Assembly: GCF_002217945.1 (NCBI RefSeq)
Contig: NZ_BCMG01000006.1
Coordinates: 95,008-159,007, forward strand
Reading direction: 5' to 3'
DNA length: 64,000 nucleotides
Source: Secundilactobacillus silagei JCM 19001
Lineage (GTDB): Bacteria > Bacillota > Bacilli > Lactobacillales > Lactobacillaceae
Part shown: positions 40,553 through 52,263 of the stretch, piece after piece
How the letters are laid out: each line of letters opens with the position of its first letter
How positions within the stretch are numbered: the first letter of the stretch is position 1
Notes under the pieces: model-generated
Seen by the model: only the letters and a program-made list of their open reading frames with translations
Databases searched by the model: none
What the model was told of the DNA's origin: nothing
Program-made: the position numbers and the translations under genes

Positions 40553-42217
40553 TCACTTAATGTGCAGCATGGTTCTTAAGCGACTGGTTCGATCACCAAG
40601 GACGGTATCGGCCAAGCGAGTGTGCAGCACCAGATAAACGTAAAGGTAGCCAGCAATACTAACTGCGATGAGGACCACTATCAAACTGCCGATTCGGGAG
40701 TCAACCACCATAAAGGTGCCCAGAAGACGTGTTGTCAGTTGAACCAGCAAGTTAGCAACCACGCACATCAGCAACGAGAAGGCCAAAATACCATTGGTCT
40801 TCTTGGCAATTCCCGCAAAGTCCACGCCAAACGCCTGATTTAACCAGCGCAGGATCAGATAATTAGCGACCAGGAACCCAAACGTAGTCGCAACTAACGG
40901 GCCAAAGACACCCATGTAATGGATGCATGGCCACTGCAGCGCTAATTTTACAATTGTCCCTACCGCAAAGTAGCGAACCGCCCGCTTGTTTTGCGAAACC
41001 CCCTGCATAATGGCAGACGTTACACTAAACAGACCTAGCATGATTGAAACAAACGATGAGAAAGCCAGTACAGCAGTTGCCAGTTCCTTGTGTGAGGTCC
41101 CATAAAAAATAATGTTTAACGGGTGAGCGATTGCTGCCATACCCAAAGCACTGGGCAGCATCACAAACTCAAATAACAGCATCGCGTTGGTGAGCTGATG
41201 GCTGATATCCTTACGGTCGTTACGGGTAAAGGCTTCAGACAGTAGCGGTACCACGGTAATTGCCAAAGCGGAAGACAGTGACACGGTAATCATGATCAGC
41301 TTATTGGCGTTCACACTGAACATGGCGAATAAGTTATTCAGCATCACCGTTGAGGTCACCCCAGTACCGCGCATAAAGTTGAAGAACGTGTACTGATCGA
41401 TCAACTGAAAAATGGTGATTCCAGCACCCAAAACAATAAACGGCAAGGCTTGCTGTAAAATTTCTTGGTAAAGCTGTTTAGCCGGCACCACAATTTCATT
41501 TTTACTATTGGCCACTAAATAGTTAAAGTTGGACCGATTCTTTAAATAGTACCACCCCAGCGTCAACGTCCCGGCAATGGCCCCAACACAGGCCGCAAAA
41601 GTTGACTGGGAAACCGCCGTGATCCAGTTACCATGCAAAACGCGCATAATAACAAAAGCTGATCCCAGCATATAGGCCACTCGCGCAAGCTGCTCCACAA
41701 ATTGCGAAATCGCGGAAGGCGCCATTTGCTGATACCCTTGGAAAAAGCCCCGCGAAAGGCTCATCACCGGAATGATCAGCACCGCCCACGCCAGTGAATG
41801 CAAGACCGGTACCACCCGTGGATCGCCGCCATCAAACAGCGGTGCGCCAAAGTAGAGCAGACTAGCACAAATGAGACCCGTTATGGCTGCTAAAACAAAC
41901 CCATGCTTGTACAGTCGAAAGCCCACGCCATACTCATTCATGGCATTATAGTGCGCCACCTGTTTGGCAATTGCTGAGGGAATTCCCGCAATCGCTGCAA
42001 TCAGGAAAAAGCTATAGATGTTATAGCCCTTCCCATACAGCGCGTTTCCTTGGAAGAAGTAACTGCCAAACCAGATCCCCCAAGGAATGATGTAGATTGC
42101 GCCAAGTATCCGTGAAAAGATACTGCCGGCAGTCATCCAGGCAGACCCTTTCACCATTTGGTCCTGTGAATTTGGCACTGTATTACCACCGTCATTATGA
42201 TTTGACATTTCAGTCAT
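40553..42217 (-). CDS. MOP-superfamily lipid flippase (YtgP/SpoVB/MurJ-like)
   Basis: A 554-residue membrane protein with about fourteen helices. After a polar N-terminus, MVKGSAWMTAGSIFSRILGA is the typical start of the polysaccharide-transporter/MVF fold, and SRGFFQGYQQMAPSAISQFVEQLARV is the conserved helix pair of the YtgP group. In streptococci and B. subtilis relatives flip lipid II (MurJ function) or teichoic acid units. Substrate cannot be told here; lipid II is plausible. The ATG has a poor ribosome binding site at a distance, and a second ATG three codons on is possible. Single gene. Confidence 0.85.
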   Translation of the reverse strand: MTEMSNHNDGGNTVPNSQDQMVKGSAWMTAGSIFSRILGAIYIIPWGIWFGSYFFQGNALYGKGYNIYSFFLIAAIAGIPSAIAKQVAHYNAMNEYGVGFRLYKHGFVLAAITGLICASLLYFGAPLFDGGDPRVVPVLHSLAWAVLIIPVMSLSRGFFQGYQQMAPSAISQFVEQLARVAYMLGSAFVIMRVLHGNWITAVSQSTFAACVGAIAGTLTLGWYYLKNRSNFNYLVANSKNEIVVPAKQLYQEILQQALPFIVLGAGITIFQLIDQYTFFNFMRGTGVTSTVMLNNLFAMFSVNANKLIMITVSLSSALAITVVPLLSEAFTRNDRKDISHQLTNAMLLFEFVMLPSALGMAAIAHPLNIIFYGTSHKELATAVLAFSSFVSIMLGLFSVTSAIMQGVSQNKRAVRYFAVGTIVKLALQWPCIHYMGVFGPLVATTFGFLVANYLILRWLNQAFGVDFAGIAKKTNGILAFSLLMCVVANLLVQLTTRLLGTFMVVDSRIGSLIVVLIAVSIAGYLYVYLVLHTRLADTVLGDRTSRLRTMLHIK

Positions 42218-42410
42218 TTTTTAAAAACCTGCTTTCATTCGTCCATTTTTGCAAATTACATATTATTTTAATATTTTTTCGACCATTGAGCAACGTTTAT
42301 ATGTATAAGTCGTTCAATTACTTAACCATGAGCCTAAAGCATAACAGTTTTATGACCAGTCATATCAATATTTAAACATATTTAACAAATTATAAAGATT
42401 GTCAAAATTT
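42218..42410. other. AT-rich intergenic stretch
   Basis: Upstream of the flippase gene. No gene or clear signal is seen besides A+T-rich tracts that could hold its promoter. Confidence 0.5.
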
Positions 42411-42464
42411 AAAAGCACTATGACTTCCTCAGCAATGCTGCTGATGGGATCATAGTGCTTTTTT
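42411..42464 (-). terminator. terminator of the purine operon
   Basis: Arms AAAAGCACTATGA and TCATAGTGCTTTT enclose an inner CAGCA/TGCTG stem; read on the minus strand a T-rich tract follows. It lies about 65 bases beyond purD. Confidence 0.82.
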
Positions 42465-42528
42465 GTCTTCTCTATTTAATCAATTCTCTTAACGTTATGC
42501 CGTGTTTTCTCATTATTAACCGTATTAA

Positions 42529-43776
42529 TCAGTCAATCGCGTGAAACCCAATGTCATGTCGAAACGTATAAGCCGTTTGATCGACGTTCGCGTCCAGCAC
42601 GCCATTCACTGCTGTCCGAGCCGCTTTCAAGTCCTTGGCGTGGGCCGTTACCATGAGTACGCGACCGCCATGACTCACGATTTGACTGCCAGCTTGGCTG
42701 ACACCCGCATAGCTGACCGTCACTTTAGCATCCGTAATGGTGGGCAACTGCCGACCGTTCACCACTGAACGGGGATAGTCACGGGAGGCAACGACCGTTC
42801 CAAGATAAAATTCGTCTTGCTGCCACTGAACCTGCGGCCGTTTCCCCTGCTTCAGTTGCAGAATCACGGCCCCTAAATCAGTTTGCAGCTGCGGCAAAAC
42901 GACTTGGGTCTCCGGATCCCCCATACGGACATTAAATTCAATCACCTTAATCCCAGCTGGCGTTTTGATCAAGCCAGCGTACAAGAACCCGTTAAAGGGC
43001 GTCCCAGCATCGGCCATACCAGTCAAAATTGGTTTGATAATTTCATCAACAGCCGCCTGTTTCAACGAATTATTAATATGCGGGACTGGACTATAGGCAC
43101 CCATACCACCAGTGTTAGGTCCCTGGTCGCCATCGGCTAAGCGCTTATGGTCTTGCGCAATTGGCATGGTGATAAACGTGGTGCCCTGCACCATGGCGAA
43201 TAAGGAAAATTCCTCACCCTGCAAATAATCTTCAATCAGTAACTTGTCAGAACCAGCCGTCATCAATTTTTGAACGGCCTCAGCGCCTGCTTGAACCGTG
43301 TTGGCAATGATGACACCCTTCCCCGCAGCCAGACCATTAGCCTTGATCACGAGGGGGGGCTGCTGTGTTTGAACGTAAGCTAAAGCAGCCGCCTGATCTG
43401 TAAACTCACGGTAATTTGCCGTTGGCACGTGGTGTTGCTGCATCATCTGTTTGGCAAAGACTTTGGATGATTCCAACTGTGCTGCCTGCTGATTAGGCCC
43501 AAATATTGGCAGGTCCCGTGCTTCAAAATAATCCACAATACCGGCTGATAAGGGCTGCTCCGGTCCAACAACCGTACATTGAACATGGTGGCCACTAGCA
43601 AAGTAAGCCAGCTTTGAAAAGGCCATCTCATCGATTGCAACCGTTTTAACTCGCGGTATTTGATTCATCATCACGTTACCAGGTGCGACGTATATCTGCC
43701 GGTCGGGTGCTTTGGCTAACGTTTGTGCTAAAGCATATTCGCGGCCGCCACCGCCGATTACTAACCAGTTTTCCAT
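42529..43776 (-). CDS. purD: phosphoribosylamine-glycine ligase
   Basis: A 415-residue ATP-grasp enzyme catalysing step two of purine synthesis (phosphoribosylamine + Gly + ATP). N-domain motif is WLVIGGGGREYALAQTL, and the ATP-grasp part shows KANGLAAGKGV, GPNTGGMGAYSPVPH and VIEFNVRMGDPETQVVLP. The ATG at 43776 follows GGGAG; the longest frame starts 15 codons earlier, inside the end of purH. It is the last gene of the operon, 22 bases after purH. Confidence 0.95.
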   Translation of the reverse strand: MENWLVIGGGGREYALAQTLAKAPDRQIYVAPGNVMMNQIPRVKTVAIDEMAFSKLAYFASGHHVQCTVVGPEQPLSAGIVDYFEARDLPIFGPNQQAAQLESSKVFAKQMMQQHHVPTANYREFTDQAAALAYVQTQQPPLVIKANGLAAGKGVIIANTVQAGAEAVQKLMTAGSDKLLIEDYLQGEEFSLFAMVQGTTFITMPIAQDHKRLADGDQGPNTGGMGAYSPVPHINNSLKQAAVDEIIKPILTGMADAGTPFNGFLYAGLIKTPAGIKVIEFNVRMGDPETQVVLPQLQTDLGAVILQLKQGKRPQVQWQQDEFYLGTVVASRDYPRSVVNGRQLPTITDAKVTVSYAGVSQAGSQIVSHGGRVLMVTAHAKDLKAARTAVNGVLDANVDQTAYTFRHDIGFHAID

Positions 43777-43798
43777 GTTCACATCTCCCAGTCTGAAA

Positions 43799-45328
43799 TC
43801 AGTGCTTAAAGTGCCGAACACCAGTGAAGACTAATGCTACGCCATACTCGTCAGCTTTATCGATGGAATCCTGATCCCGAATGCTGCCACCCGGTTCAAC
43901 GATTGCTTTAATGTTGTGCTTAGCGGCGTATTCAACGCAGTCATCCATTGGGAAGAAGGCGTCAGAAGCAATAATGGCGTTACCATAATTGGCCTTATCT
44001 TCAGCCTTGTCGACCGCAATCTTCAGCGAATCAATCCGGTTCATCTGCCCGGCGCCAACACCTAACGTTTGGTTAGCCGTTGTGACTACAATGGCGTTAC
44101 TCTTCACGTGCTTGACGACCATTTGACCAAACTGAAGTGCTCTTAACTGCGCTTCAGTTGGCTGCGCCTTAGAAACGACTTTGAAGTCACTGATCGTTTC
44201 ATGGGTGGTATCAGCGTCTTGATACAAGGCGCCACCCAGTACCGTCACGAGGTCTTTATGGTCGGGATTCATTTTACCGAAGTCCAACGTCATGATCCGC
44301 AGGTTTTTCTTTTTGGCTAAAATGGCGTATGCATCGTCGTCAAACGCTGGGGCAATGATAATTTCCAGGAATAACGCGTGCATCTTTTTAGCAGTGGCGA
44401 GATCCACCTTGCGATTCAAAGCGATGATGCCCCCAAAAATCGAAATTGGGTCAGATTCATAGGCTAAGTTCCAAGCCGTGAGTAACTTGTCGCTCACACC
44501 GATGCCACAAGGATTCATGTGCTTCAAAGCAACGACGGCCGGCTTGTCAAAATCAGCAATCATCCGCAAAGCAGCGTCCGCATCCCGTAAATTATTGTAG
44601 GATAACGCTTTGCCATGGAGCTGTTTAGCGTGGGCTAAAGAATAATCTTCCGGAATCGGATCCTTATAGTAAGCGGCGGTTTGATGACTGTTTTCCCCGT
44701 AGCGCATATCCTCAACTTTTTCGTAGGTCAGGGTCAGTTTTTCAGGGTAAGCTTCCGTTGTCATGTATTTGGCGATCAAGGCATCATAGGCTGCGGTCTG
44801 ACGAAAGACCTTCGCCGCTAAGTGCCGACGATAAGCACGATCCACCTGATCAGCGTCGTAGCGTTTAAGGAATTCCGCGTAATCAGCCTGTTCACAGATC
44901 ACGGTCACATCCTGAAAGTTCTTGGCGGCAGCGCGCAGCATTGAAGGTCCGCCAATATCGATCTGCTCAATGGCCTCCGCGTCCGTGACTCCGTCTTTTT
45001 GAATCGTAGCTTTAAAGGGGTACAGGTTGACGCAGATCAGGTCAATTGGTCGAATGCCATTTTCCTTTAACTTAGCCATGTGTTCCGGATTATCACGTTT
45101 CGCCAAAATACCGGCATGGATCCGGGGATGCAACGTTTTAACGCGGCCATCCAGCATTTCAGGAAAACCCGTCACGTCCTCGACTGAAGTGGCTTTGACG
45201 CCACCGTCGACCAACGTTTTTAGGGTGCCACCCGTGGAGATAATGTCATAACCGCGTTTAGTCAGTTCCGACCCGAACGCCACGATACCGGTCTTATCCG
45301 ACACACTTAATAATGCTAATTTAGCCAA
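43799..45328 (-). CDS. purH: bifunctional AICAR transformylase/IMP cyclohydrolase
   Basis: A 509-residue two-domain enzyme doing the last two steps to IMP. The IMP cyclohydrolase domain is at 1-~195 ([34 protein letters not shown]). The transformylase domain follows ([24 protein letters not shown] with the catalytic Lys-His, and [14 protein letters not shown]). Normal length. One base separates it from purN upstream. Confidence 0.96.
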   Translation of the reverse strand: MAKLALLSVSDKTGIVAFGSELTKRGYDIISTGGTLKTLVDGGVKATSVEDVTGFPEMLDGRVKTLHPRIHAGILAKRDNPEHMAKLKENGIRPIDLICVNLYPFKATIQKDGVTDAEAIEQIDIGGPSMLRAAAKNFQDVTVICEQADYAEFLKRYDADQVDRAYRRHLAAKVFRQTAAYDALIAKYMTTEAYPEKLTLTYEKVEDMRYGENSHQTAAYYKDPIPEDYSLAHAKQLHGKALSYNNLRDADAALRMIADFDKPAVVALKHMNPCGIGVSDKLLTAWNLAYESDPISIFGGIIALNRKVDLATAKKMHALFLEIIIAPAFDDDAYAILAKKKNLRIMTLDFGKMNPDHKDLVTVLGGALYQDADTTHETISDFKVVSKAQPTEAQLRALQFGQMVVKHVKSNAIVVTTANQTLGVGAGQMNRIDSLKIAVDKAEDKANYGNAIIASDAFFPMDDCVEYAAKHNIKAIVEPGGSIRDQDSIDKADEYGVALVFTGVRHFKH

Positions 45329-45329
45329 A

Positions 45330-45920
45330 TTAAAGCACTCCTTTTTTAATTAATTGAGAAACTGTTTGGGGATATAACTGATGCTCAACTGCATGAATCT
45401 TGGCCTCTAAACTTGCTAAACTATCCTGTTCACTGCGATAAACCGCTGCTTGCGCAATGATCTCACCGGTATCGACCCCGCCATCCACATAGTGAATCGT
45501 GACCCCGGTGACTTTAACACCAGCCTGATACGCATCTTCAATACCGTGCCGCCCCGGAAATGACGGCAGCAAAGCTGGATGAATATTAATAATGTGTCGT
45601 GGGAAAACTTTGAGCAGCGTTTCCCCAACGATGCGCATGTAGCCGGCTAACACTAAAATAGTCACGTGAAACGGTGCTAGGTCTTGAAGTAACCGCTGCT
45701 CGCGCTGTGCTTTACTGACCCCTTTTTTAGCCACTGACAAGATCACGGGAACCTGATGCCGTTTAGCGCGCTGAATCACTGGTGCATCCGCGTGATCACA
45801 AACCAAAACGCAGATCGGTGCTGGTAAATCCGCGTTGACTAACGCTTCAAAATTAGTGCCATTACCGGATGCAAAAATCGCAATTCGTGGATCAGGCTTG
45901 ATACTGGACTGATTGTTCAC
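45330..45920 (-). CDS. purN: phosphoribosylglycinamide formyltransferase
   Basis: A 196-residue 10-formyl-THF-dependent transformylase. Motifs are [16 protein letters not shown] (phosphate loop), [16 protein letters not shown], the catalytic [12 protein letters not shown], and [16 protein letters not shown]. Its start overlaps the end of purM by 29 bases, so translation is coupled. Confidence 0.95.
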   Translation of the reverse strand: MNNQSSIKPDPRIAIFASGNGTNFEALVNADLPAPICVLVCDHADAPVIQRAKRHQVPVILSVAKKGVSKAQREQRLLQDLAPFHVTILVLAGYMRIVGETLLKVFPRHIINIHPALLPSFPGRHGIEDAYQAGVKVTGVTIHYVDGGVDTGEIIAQAAVYRSEQDSLASLEAKIHAVEHQLYPQTVSQLIKKGVL

Positions 45921-46947
45921 GTCGCTTCACCACCTTACCAATGATTTGGTATGCCGTATTCTGCTGCTTCAAACCGGTTTTCACCCGATCAAGATGACTT
46001 GGTGAGACCACCAGCACCATGCCGATACCCAGGTTAAATACTTGGCGCATTTCGTCAGTTGATACCTGCCCGGCTTCCTGCAACACTTTAAAGATCGCAG
46101 GAACTTGCCAGCTGGCCGGATCAATCAATGCCGTTAGCTTCGAGGGAATCATGCGGCTAAGGTTATCAGCCAAACCGCCCCCAGTAATATGCGCAATGGC
46201 GTGCAGCTGACCGGCTTTAACCAGCGGATAGACCGCCTGATAGTAAAGTTTGGTTGGCGTCAGCAGTTCATCGATCAGGGGCTGCTGTAACCCGGGATAA
46301 ACTCGCTGCAGGTCTAGATCAGCATCCTGAATAATTTTGCGGACCAGCGAATAGCCGTTAGAGTGAACTCCACTGGATTCTAGGCCAATCAGCAGGTCGC
46401 CTTCAGCAACGTTCATGGCGCCCAATAGATGGGACTTATCGGCTAAACCAACCGCAAAACCACTGAGATCGTAATCCTTTGAACGATAGATACCGGGCAT
46501 TTCGGCCATCTCGCCGCCAATCAACGATAAACCGGCTTGCTGACACCCGTTGGCAATTCCTTTGACGATCGTCATGACCTTTTGCGGTTCCAATTCACCT
46601 AGACCAATATAGTCTAGAAAGAACAGCGGTTTGGCACCCTGAGCGAGGACGTCATTGGCACACATCGCCACTAGATCAATGCCGATCGTCGCATGCTGAT
46701 TAGCTTCAATTGCCAGTAATAGCTTGGTGCCAACACCGTCCGTGCCAGAAATCAATACCGGCTGACTAACGCCAGCAAGCACCGAAGTCAATTCATATTC
46801 GGCACCAAAACCACCTAAACCGCCCAACACGTTGCTATCATGAGTCTGCGCGACAATCTTTTTGATGTCTTGAACTGCTTCTTCACCTGCATGAATGTTT
46901 ACGCCAGCTTGTTCGTATTGGCTTGTCAACTTAATTCGCTCCTTCAT
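45892..46947 (-). CDS. purM: phosphoribosylformylglycinamidine cyclo-ligase
   Basis: A 351-residue AIR synthetase of the PurM/PurL ATP fold. It has YEQAGVNIHAGEEAV, the ISGTDGVGTKLLLAIE nucleotide loop, DLVAMCANDVLAQGAKPLFF and IGGEMAEMPGIY. It closes the imidazole ring. Its start overlaps the end of purF by 17 bases. Confidence 0.96.
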   Translation of the reverse strand: MKERIKLTSQYEQAGVNIHAGEEAVQDIKKIVAQTHDSNVLGGLGGFGAEYELTSVLAGVSQPVLISGTDGVGTKLLLAIEANQHATIGIDLVAMCANDVLAQGAKPLFFLDYIGLGELEPQKVMTIVKGIANGCQQAGLSLIGGEMAEMPGIYRSKDYDLSGFAVGLADKSHLLGAMNVAEGDLLIGLESSGVHSNGYSLVRKIIQDADLDLQRVYPGLQQPLIDELLTPTKLYYQAVYPLVKAGQLHAIAHITGGGLADNLSRMIPSKLTALIDPASWQVPAIFKVLQEAGQVSTDEMRQVFNLGIGMVLVVSPSHLDRVKTGLKQQNTAYQIIGKVVKRREQSVQYQA

Positions 46948-48382
46948 ATAAGCCTAAACGGGCAACGTCTGCATCAAAGCCAGCCTGATAATCGTAAAGC
47001 GGGGTTGGGTATTGACCGTCAAAATAAGCGGTACATAAACCATGATTAGGCTGATCATTTAACGCGCCAATTGACTCAACTAAACCGTTAACGCTCAGGT
47101 AAGCCAATGAATCCGCCCCAATCAGCTGACAAATTTCTGGTACCGAATGGTTGGCACCAATCAATTCCTTAGTCGTTTGGATGTCGATCCCATAATAACA
47201 GGGAAACTTAAGGACTGGCGAAGCAATCCTCACGTGAACGGATTTAGCGCCCGCTCGTTTTAAGAGTCTCACGATGTAGCTGCTGGTGGTCCCACGCACG
47301 ATTGAATCGTCAACCAGCACAATGTCCTTACCTGCAACCACTGATTTAACCACTGACAGCTTCATACTGACACCGCGCACCCGTTTAGCCTGGGTGGGTT
47401 CAATAAACGTACGGGCAACGTACTGGTTCTTGATCATCCCCATGTCGTAGTGAATCCCACTGGCTTGCGCGTATCCAATAGCGGCGGATAAGGACGAATT
47501 AGGCACCCCGATAACCACGTCGGCTTTCACCGGCGCTTCTTTAGCAATCGCTGCACCCATCCGCTTCCGCGCTTCATGCACGCTGATCCCACGAATAACA
47601 GAATCCGGCCGAGCAAAGTAAATATATTCCATTGAACAAATTGATAGGTGCGTATCGGTCGTAAAATGATCGATTTGCATTCCTTTATCGGTCACAATAA
47701 TAATTTCACCGGGTTCAACGTCGCGGACAAAGGTGGCGCCGACCTGATCCAGCGCACAGGTTTCACTGCAAACGATCATTGCACCATTCGCTAGTTTCCC
47801 CACCACTAATGGGCGAAACCCATTTGGATCTAACGCTGCCACCATCATCTGAGGTGTCATCAGTAAGTAAGCAAAACCGCCGCGTAACTGATTTAAGGAC
47901 GCCTTTAATTGATCAATGAAGTTGGTTTGCGAACTAGTTTGAATCAGTTCACCTAATAATTCACTGTCAGAAGTCGCCTGAAACTGCACGCCCTTCTTCG
48001 TCAAGTCACGACGCAACTGAGTGGCATTCGTCAAATTACCGTTATGGGCAAGTGCAAATTGACCTTCACCAGGATGATCAAAAAACATGGGCTGAATGTT
48101 TTTAATCCCATGATTTCCCGCGGTCGCGTACCGCACATGCCCAATGGCTGCTGTTCCTGGCAAAGTAGCTATTTTTTGCGGATCAGCAAAGACCTCAGCT
48201 AACAACCCTAAGCCCCGTTGCCGGTGAAATTGGCCGTTCTCGTTGCTCACGATACCAGCGCCTTCCTGGCCACGGTGCTGAAGGCTGTGCAAGCCGTCAT
48301 AGGTTAACTGAGCAGCGTTATCAGCTCCCCAGATACCAAACAGGCCGCACTCCTCATTCAGTCCCTTTATTTCATTAGGCAT
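46931..48382 (-). CDS. purF: amidophosphoribosyltransferase
   Basis: A 483-residue enzyme for the committed step (PRPP + Gln). An 11-residue propeptide ([11 protein letters not shown]) precedes the catalytic Cys12 of CGLFGIWG, which is exposed by self-cleavage. The PRPP loop is [14 protein letters not shown] near residue 360. The four Fe-S cysteines of B. subtilis PurF are not obviously all retained. It overlaps purL by 16 bases. Confidence 0.96.
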   Translation of the reverse strand: MPNEIKGLNEECGLFGIWGADNAAQLTYDGLHSLQHRGQEGAGIVSNENGQFHRQRGLGLLAEVFADPQKIATLPGTAAIGHVRYATAGNHGIKNIQPMFFDHPGEGQFALAHNGNLTNATQLRRDLTKKGVQFQATSDSELLGELIQTSSQTNFIDQLKASLNQLRGGFAYLLMTPQMMVAALDPNGFRPLVVGKLANGAMIVCSETCALDQVGATFVRDVEPGEIIIVTDKGMQIDHFTTDTHLSICSMEYIYFARPDSVIRGISVHEARKRMGAAIAKEAPVKADVVIGVPNSSLSAAIGYAQASGIHYDMGMIKNQYVARTFIEPTQAKRVRGVSMKLSVVKSVVAGKDIVLVDDSIVRGTTSSYIVRLLKRAGAKSVHVRIASPVLKFPCYYGIDIQTTKELIGANHSVPEICQLIGADSLAYLSVNGLVESIGALNDQPNHGLCTAYFDGQYPTPLYDYQAGFDADVARLGLYEGAN

Positions 48383-50586
48383 CCTAGCGCACCTCCGAAA
48401 GTGGCTTTAAGTTCTGAACTGCGAGCTGTTAATTGACCATCGGCGGTCACCAGTTGAACGGCATCTTGATCCGTGGTCCGGCCAAGCAATACCGCTTGTT
48501 TGCCAGCTAAGGCTTCAAATTCAGTCTGGTCTTTGGGTTGAACACTAACGATGAACCGTGACTGGGTCTCACTGAATAGCTGACTATTGGTGAGTTCCGT
48601 TTGTCCCGTAAAGCCCAACTGATACTCAAATAACGCTTCGGCAAGGGCCACGCCTAGGCCACCCTCACTTAAATCGTGAGCACTTTGGAGCAGGTCTTGA
48701 CGAATCGCCTGCTGAACTAGTCGCTGGTTAGCCGCTTCGGCATCGAGATTAAAGTTCAATTGACCAATTGGTGTCATCTGGCCCCGTAATTTTTGCAATT
48801 CTGAACCGGCAAAATCATTACCGGTGTCGCCCACAAGATAAACCGCTTCACCAGCTGTTTTAAAGGATTGCGTTGTAATCTGGGCCACGTCCTCGATCAG
48901 ACCTACCATCCCGATCATCGGCGTCGGATAAATGGAACGGCCATCCGTTTCGTTGTACATCGAAACGTTCCCGGAAATCACCGGTGTATCGAACCGTTCA
49001 CACGCCTGAGCGATTCCTTGAACTGATTGATCCAGTTCCCAGTAGCTCTCCGGATCACTGGGGCTGCCAAAGTTGAGACAGTCGGTAATACCAATTGGAA
49101 TGCCACCACTAGCCACAATGTTGCGGGCCGCTTCACTGACCGCAATTTGACCGCCAACGTATGGATCAAGGTAAATGTAACGGGCATTGCAGTCAGTCGT
49201 CATCGCCAACGCTTTCTTGGTGTGGCGAACTCTGACCACCGCAGCGTCACTTCCCGGTGTCACAGCAGTGTTGGCTTGGACCTGAGAATCATACTGCTTG
49301 AACACCGCCTGCTTGGAAGCAATCGTCGGCTGAGCCAATAGATTCTTTAACGTTTCTGCGGGCTGTTGGACAACTGGCGTCTGGGCTGGCTGAACATTTT
49401 CCAGCCGCGCCGGCTTCTTTTTGGGCTGTTCGCGCTCGACAACATCGTCAACAAGACTCGTGACCGGCACATCCGTGACGAGTTTGCCATGTTGATAGAG
49501 TCGATACTGCCGGTCAGCCGTGACGTGGCCAACAACGACGGCATCCAGGTCGTAACGGGCAAAGATGTCTAAAACGGTCTGTTCTTCACCCTTCTTCACA
49601 CATAACAGCATCCGTTCTTGAGATTCCGAGAGCATGATTTCATACGCACTCATCCCAGGTTCGCGCTGCGGCACTAAGTCCAGGTTCATCGTAACGCCGC
49701 TTTTAGCTTTTGAAGCCATTTCGGCTGACGAAGAGACCAGTCCGGCCGCGCCCATGTCTTGAATCCCCATCAAGATTTCAGAGTGATCATGGATAATTTC
49801 AAGGCAGGCATCCGTTAACAATTTTTCCATAAACGGATCACCGACTTGAACGGCAGAGCGGTCAGTCGCTTTTTCGTCGCTAAATTCATTGGAAGCAAAC
49901 GTCGCCCCGTGAATCCCATCACGACCGGTTTTCGCGCCAACATAAATGATGCTGTTACCCGTACCGGTCGCCCGGCCACGCTTTAGATCTGCCTGATCCA
50001 TCAGTCCGACACACATCACGTTAACTAGTGGATTGCCATCATAAACGGCATCAAAGCCGATTTCACCACCCACCGTGGGAATCCCAATGCAATTACCATA
50101 AGCGGCAATGCCGGCGACACATTCGGTCAATAGGTACCGGTTCTTCGGCTTATCCAGTTCCCCAAAACGCAGACTGTCTAACGACGCAATCGGTTTGGCC
50201 CCCATTGAAAAGATGTCTCGGATAATCCCGCCGACACCGGTGGCTGCCCCTTCAAACGGTTCCACAAAACTGGGATGATTATGACTCTCCGCTTTAAAGA
50301 CTACGGCTTGGTCATCACCGATATCAAGCACCCCAGCGCCTTCACCAGGGCCCTGAATCACCCGTGAACCGTCATTCCAAAACTTACGTAAGATCGGTTT
50401 CGAATCCTTGTACGAACAATGTTCACTCCACATCACAGCGAACAGACCCGTTTCGGTATAGTTTGGCAAACGGCCGATCAACTTTTGCGAGATATACTCA
50501 TATTCACGTTGCGATAGGCCCCAAGCTTCATACGGCTTTTGATCACGAATTTCTGCTGGCGTTGGTTCCGTTTTTAGTTCCTGCAT
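48367..50586 (-). CDS. purL: FGAM synthase, large subunit
   Basis: A 739-residue small-type PurL, which requires separate PurQ (glutaminase) and PurS, both encoded just upstream. Motifs include [49 protein letters not shown] and, in the second half, [17 protein letters not shown]. It makes FGAM from FGAR, ATP and PurQ-derived ammonia. Five bases separate it from purQ. Confidence 0.96.
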   Translation of the reverse strand: MQELKTEPTPAEIRDQKPYEAWGLSQREYEYISQKLIGRLPNYTETGLFAVMWSEHCSYKDSKPILRKFWNDGSRVIQGPGEGAGVLDIGDDQAVVFKAESHNHPSFVEPFEGAATGVGGIIRDIFSMGAKPIASLDSLRFGELDKPKNRYLLTECVAGIAAYGNCIGIPTVGGEIGFDAVYDGNPLVNVMCVGLMDQADLKRGRATGTGNSIIYVGAKTGRDGIHGATFASNEFSDEKATDRSAVQVGDPFMEKLLTDACLEIIHDHSEILMGIQDMGAAGLVSSSAEMASKAKSGVTMNLDLVPQREPGMSAYEIMLSESQERMLLCVKKGEEQTVLDIFARYDLDAVVVGHVTADRQYRLYQHGKLVTDVPVTSLVDDVVEREQPKKKPARLENVQPAQTPVVQQPAETLKNLLAQPTIASKQAVFKQYDSQVQANTAVTPGSDAAVVRVRHTKKALAMTTDCNARYIYLDPYVGGQIAVSEAARNIVASGGIPIGITDCLNFGSPSDPESYWELDQSVQGIAQACERFDTPVISGNVSMYNETDGRSIYPTPMIGMVGLIEDVAQITTQSFKTAGEAVYLVGDTGNDFAGSELQKLRGQMTPIGQLNFNLDAEAANQRLVQQAIRQDLLQSAHDLSEGGLGVALAEALFEYQLGFTGQTELTNSQLFSETQSRFIVSVQPKDQTEFEALAGKQAVLLGRTTDQDAVQLVTADGQLTARSSELKATFGGALGCLMK

Positions 50587-50591
50587 TCCGT

Positions 50592-51266
50592 TTACACCGT
50601 CCTTAAGTGAGCTTGTAACAGTGATTTAAATACTAATAACCCGTCCGTGCCACCCTGAATAGCTTCAACCGCCCGTTCTGGGTGAGGCATCATCCCTAAA
50701 ACGTTGCCGGCTTCATTGGTGATCCCAGCAATGTCTGACACACTGCCATTGGGATTATGCTGATACGTAAACGCAATTTGATGCCGGTCACGCAGTTTAG
50801 CTAACGTAGCAGCGTCACAGTAGTAGTTACCTTCGCCATGAGCAATCGGTAAGGTGATCTGTTGCTGATCCTGGAAAGCAGCGGTAAACATTGTTTGGTT
50901 ATTGGCCACTAATAACGGTTCTGGTTCACAAATAAACTGCATTTGCCGATTATGCTGTAAGGTACCGGGCAAGAGACCAGCTTCGGTCAGAATCTGAAAC
51001 CCATTGCAGATTCCCAGTACCGGCTTTCCAGCTTGGGCAAAGGCTTTAACTGCACTCATGACTGGCGCAAACTTGGCAATCGCGCCACCCCGTAAATAGT
51101 CACCGTAAGAAAAACCGCCTGGAATCAAGATCACGTCAAATTCCGTCAGGTCCGTTGCGGTATGCGGCACAATCGTTGCATCCTCATGCAGATCATCCGT
51201 AATGGCATAGTAGAGATCTTCATCACAGTTAGAACCCGGAAAACTGACCACCGCAAATTTCATCAT
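50592..51266 (-). CDS. purQ: FGAM synthase, glutaminase subunit
   Basis: A 224-residue class I glutamine amidotransferase. The nucleophile elbow is [14 protein letters not shown], and the His-Glu pair is in [25 protein letters not shown] is typical of PurQ. Its ATG overlaps the purS stop by four bases (ATGA). Confidence 0.96.
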   Translation of the reverse strand: MMKFAVVSFPGSNCDEDLYYAITDDLHEDATIVPHTATDLTEFDVILIPGGFSYGDYLRGGAIAKFAPVMSAVKAFAQAGKPVLGICNGFQILTEAGLLPGTLQHNRQMQFICEPEPLLVANNQTMFTAAFQDQQQITLPIAHGEGNYYCDAATLAKLRDRHQIAFTYQHNPNGSVSDIAGITNEAGNVLGMMPHPERAVEAIQGGTDGLLVFKSLLQAHLRTV

Positions 51267-51520
51267 TGGTTAGCCAGCTCCTTTACTTCATAGCGATAAG
51301 TCTCCATATTCGGATTAGCTAACAACTGATCACAAATGGCTTCGATCTGTGTTTCAGCTGCGTCTGAAGTGGGTGCATCCACGGTGATTTCAAAATATTT
51401 TCCCTGCCGTACCGCCGTTACCTGATCAAAGTCTAACCGGTGCATGGCGTTTTTAATGGCAACTGCTTGCGGATCTAGAATCGAAGGTTTATAGGTCACG
51501 TGTACTTGAGCTAGGAACAT
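51263..51520 (-). CDS. purS: FGAM synthase subunit PurS
   Basis: An 85-residue ferredoxin-like protein that bridges PurL and Pur[21 protein letters not shown] and [13 protein letters not shown] are family features. Twelve bases follow the purC stop; GGAGG precedes the ATG. Confidence 0.93.
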   Translation of the reverse strand: MFLAQVHVTYKPSILDPQAVAIKNAMHRLDFDQVTAVRQGKYFEITVDAPTSDAAETQIEAICDQLLANPNMETYRYEVKELANQ

Positions 51521-51532
51521 GTTTGAGGCCTC

Positions 51533-52243
51533 CTATTTAACTGTTGCTTCCAGCCGTGAAAGAACGGTCCGGTACCCATCCATAACGTTACCAGTATGTT
51601 TTCGAAAGACATCTTTATCTAATGATGCGTGCGTCTGGGCATCAACTAACCGGCAAGAGTCTGGTGAGATCTCATCGCCTAAAATCAAGTTGCCATCCGG
51701 GTCAAACCCAAATTCAACCTTGAAATCAACGAGGGTGATGCCGGCTTTCGCAAATAATTGACTCAGTAACTGGTTGATCTTAAAGACCTGATCACGCATG
51801 GTACTTAACTGTTCCGGTGTGGCGATCTGTAAAGCGTGAATCTGTGAGTCATTGATGAAGGGATCATCTAAGCGGTCACTCTTGTAGTAAAATTCCTGAA
51901 CCGGTTCATCAAATTTCAGTAAATAGTCCGTATCGAATTTACGTTGAAAACTGCCGGAAGCGTAATTTCTGACAACGACTTCCAGGCGAACCATCTTCAT
52001 TTTTTTAACGAGCTGATCACTGGGTGACAACTGCTTGATAAAGTGTGTCGCAATCCCCTGCTGATTCAGGTAGTTAAAGATCAAACTGTCAATTTGGTTA
52101 TTAACGACCCCTTTATCAGCCACGGGTTCTTTTCGTTTACCATTTAAGGCAGTCGCCTGATTCAAATAGTGCACTTGAATGATATTAGGATCATCCGTTG
52201 TAAATAACTGCTTTGCTTTACCTTCATTAATCAATGTTGCCAA
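51533..52243 (-). CDS. purC: SAICAR synthetase
   Basis: A 236-residue SAICAR synthetase. INEGKAKQLFTTDDPNIIQV is the N-terminal ATP site; VRNYASGSFQRKF, TLVDFKVEFGFD and LILGDEISPDSCRL follow. It couples Asp to CAIR. It lies 20 bases after purK. Confidence 0.96.
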   Translation of the reverse strand: MATLINEGKAKQLFTTDDPNIIQVHYLNQATALNGKRKEPVADKGVVNNQIDSLIFNYLNQQGIATHFIKQLSPSDQLVKKMKMVRLEVVVRNYASGSFQRKFDTDYLLKFDEPVQEFYYKSDRLDDPFINDSQIHALQIATPEQLSTMRDQVFKINQLLSQLFAKAGITLVDFKVEFGFDPDGNLILGDEISPDSCRLVDAQTHASLDKDVFRKHTGNVMDGYRTVLSRLEATVK

Positions 52244-52263
52244 TCTTTTCAGATCCTTTCTGA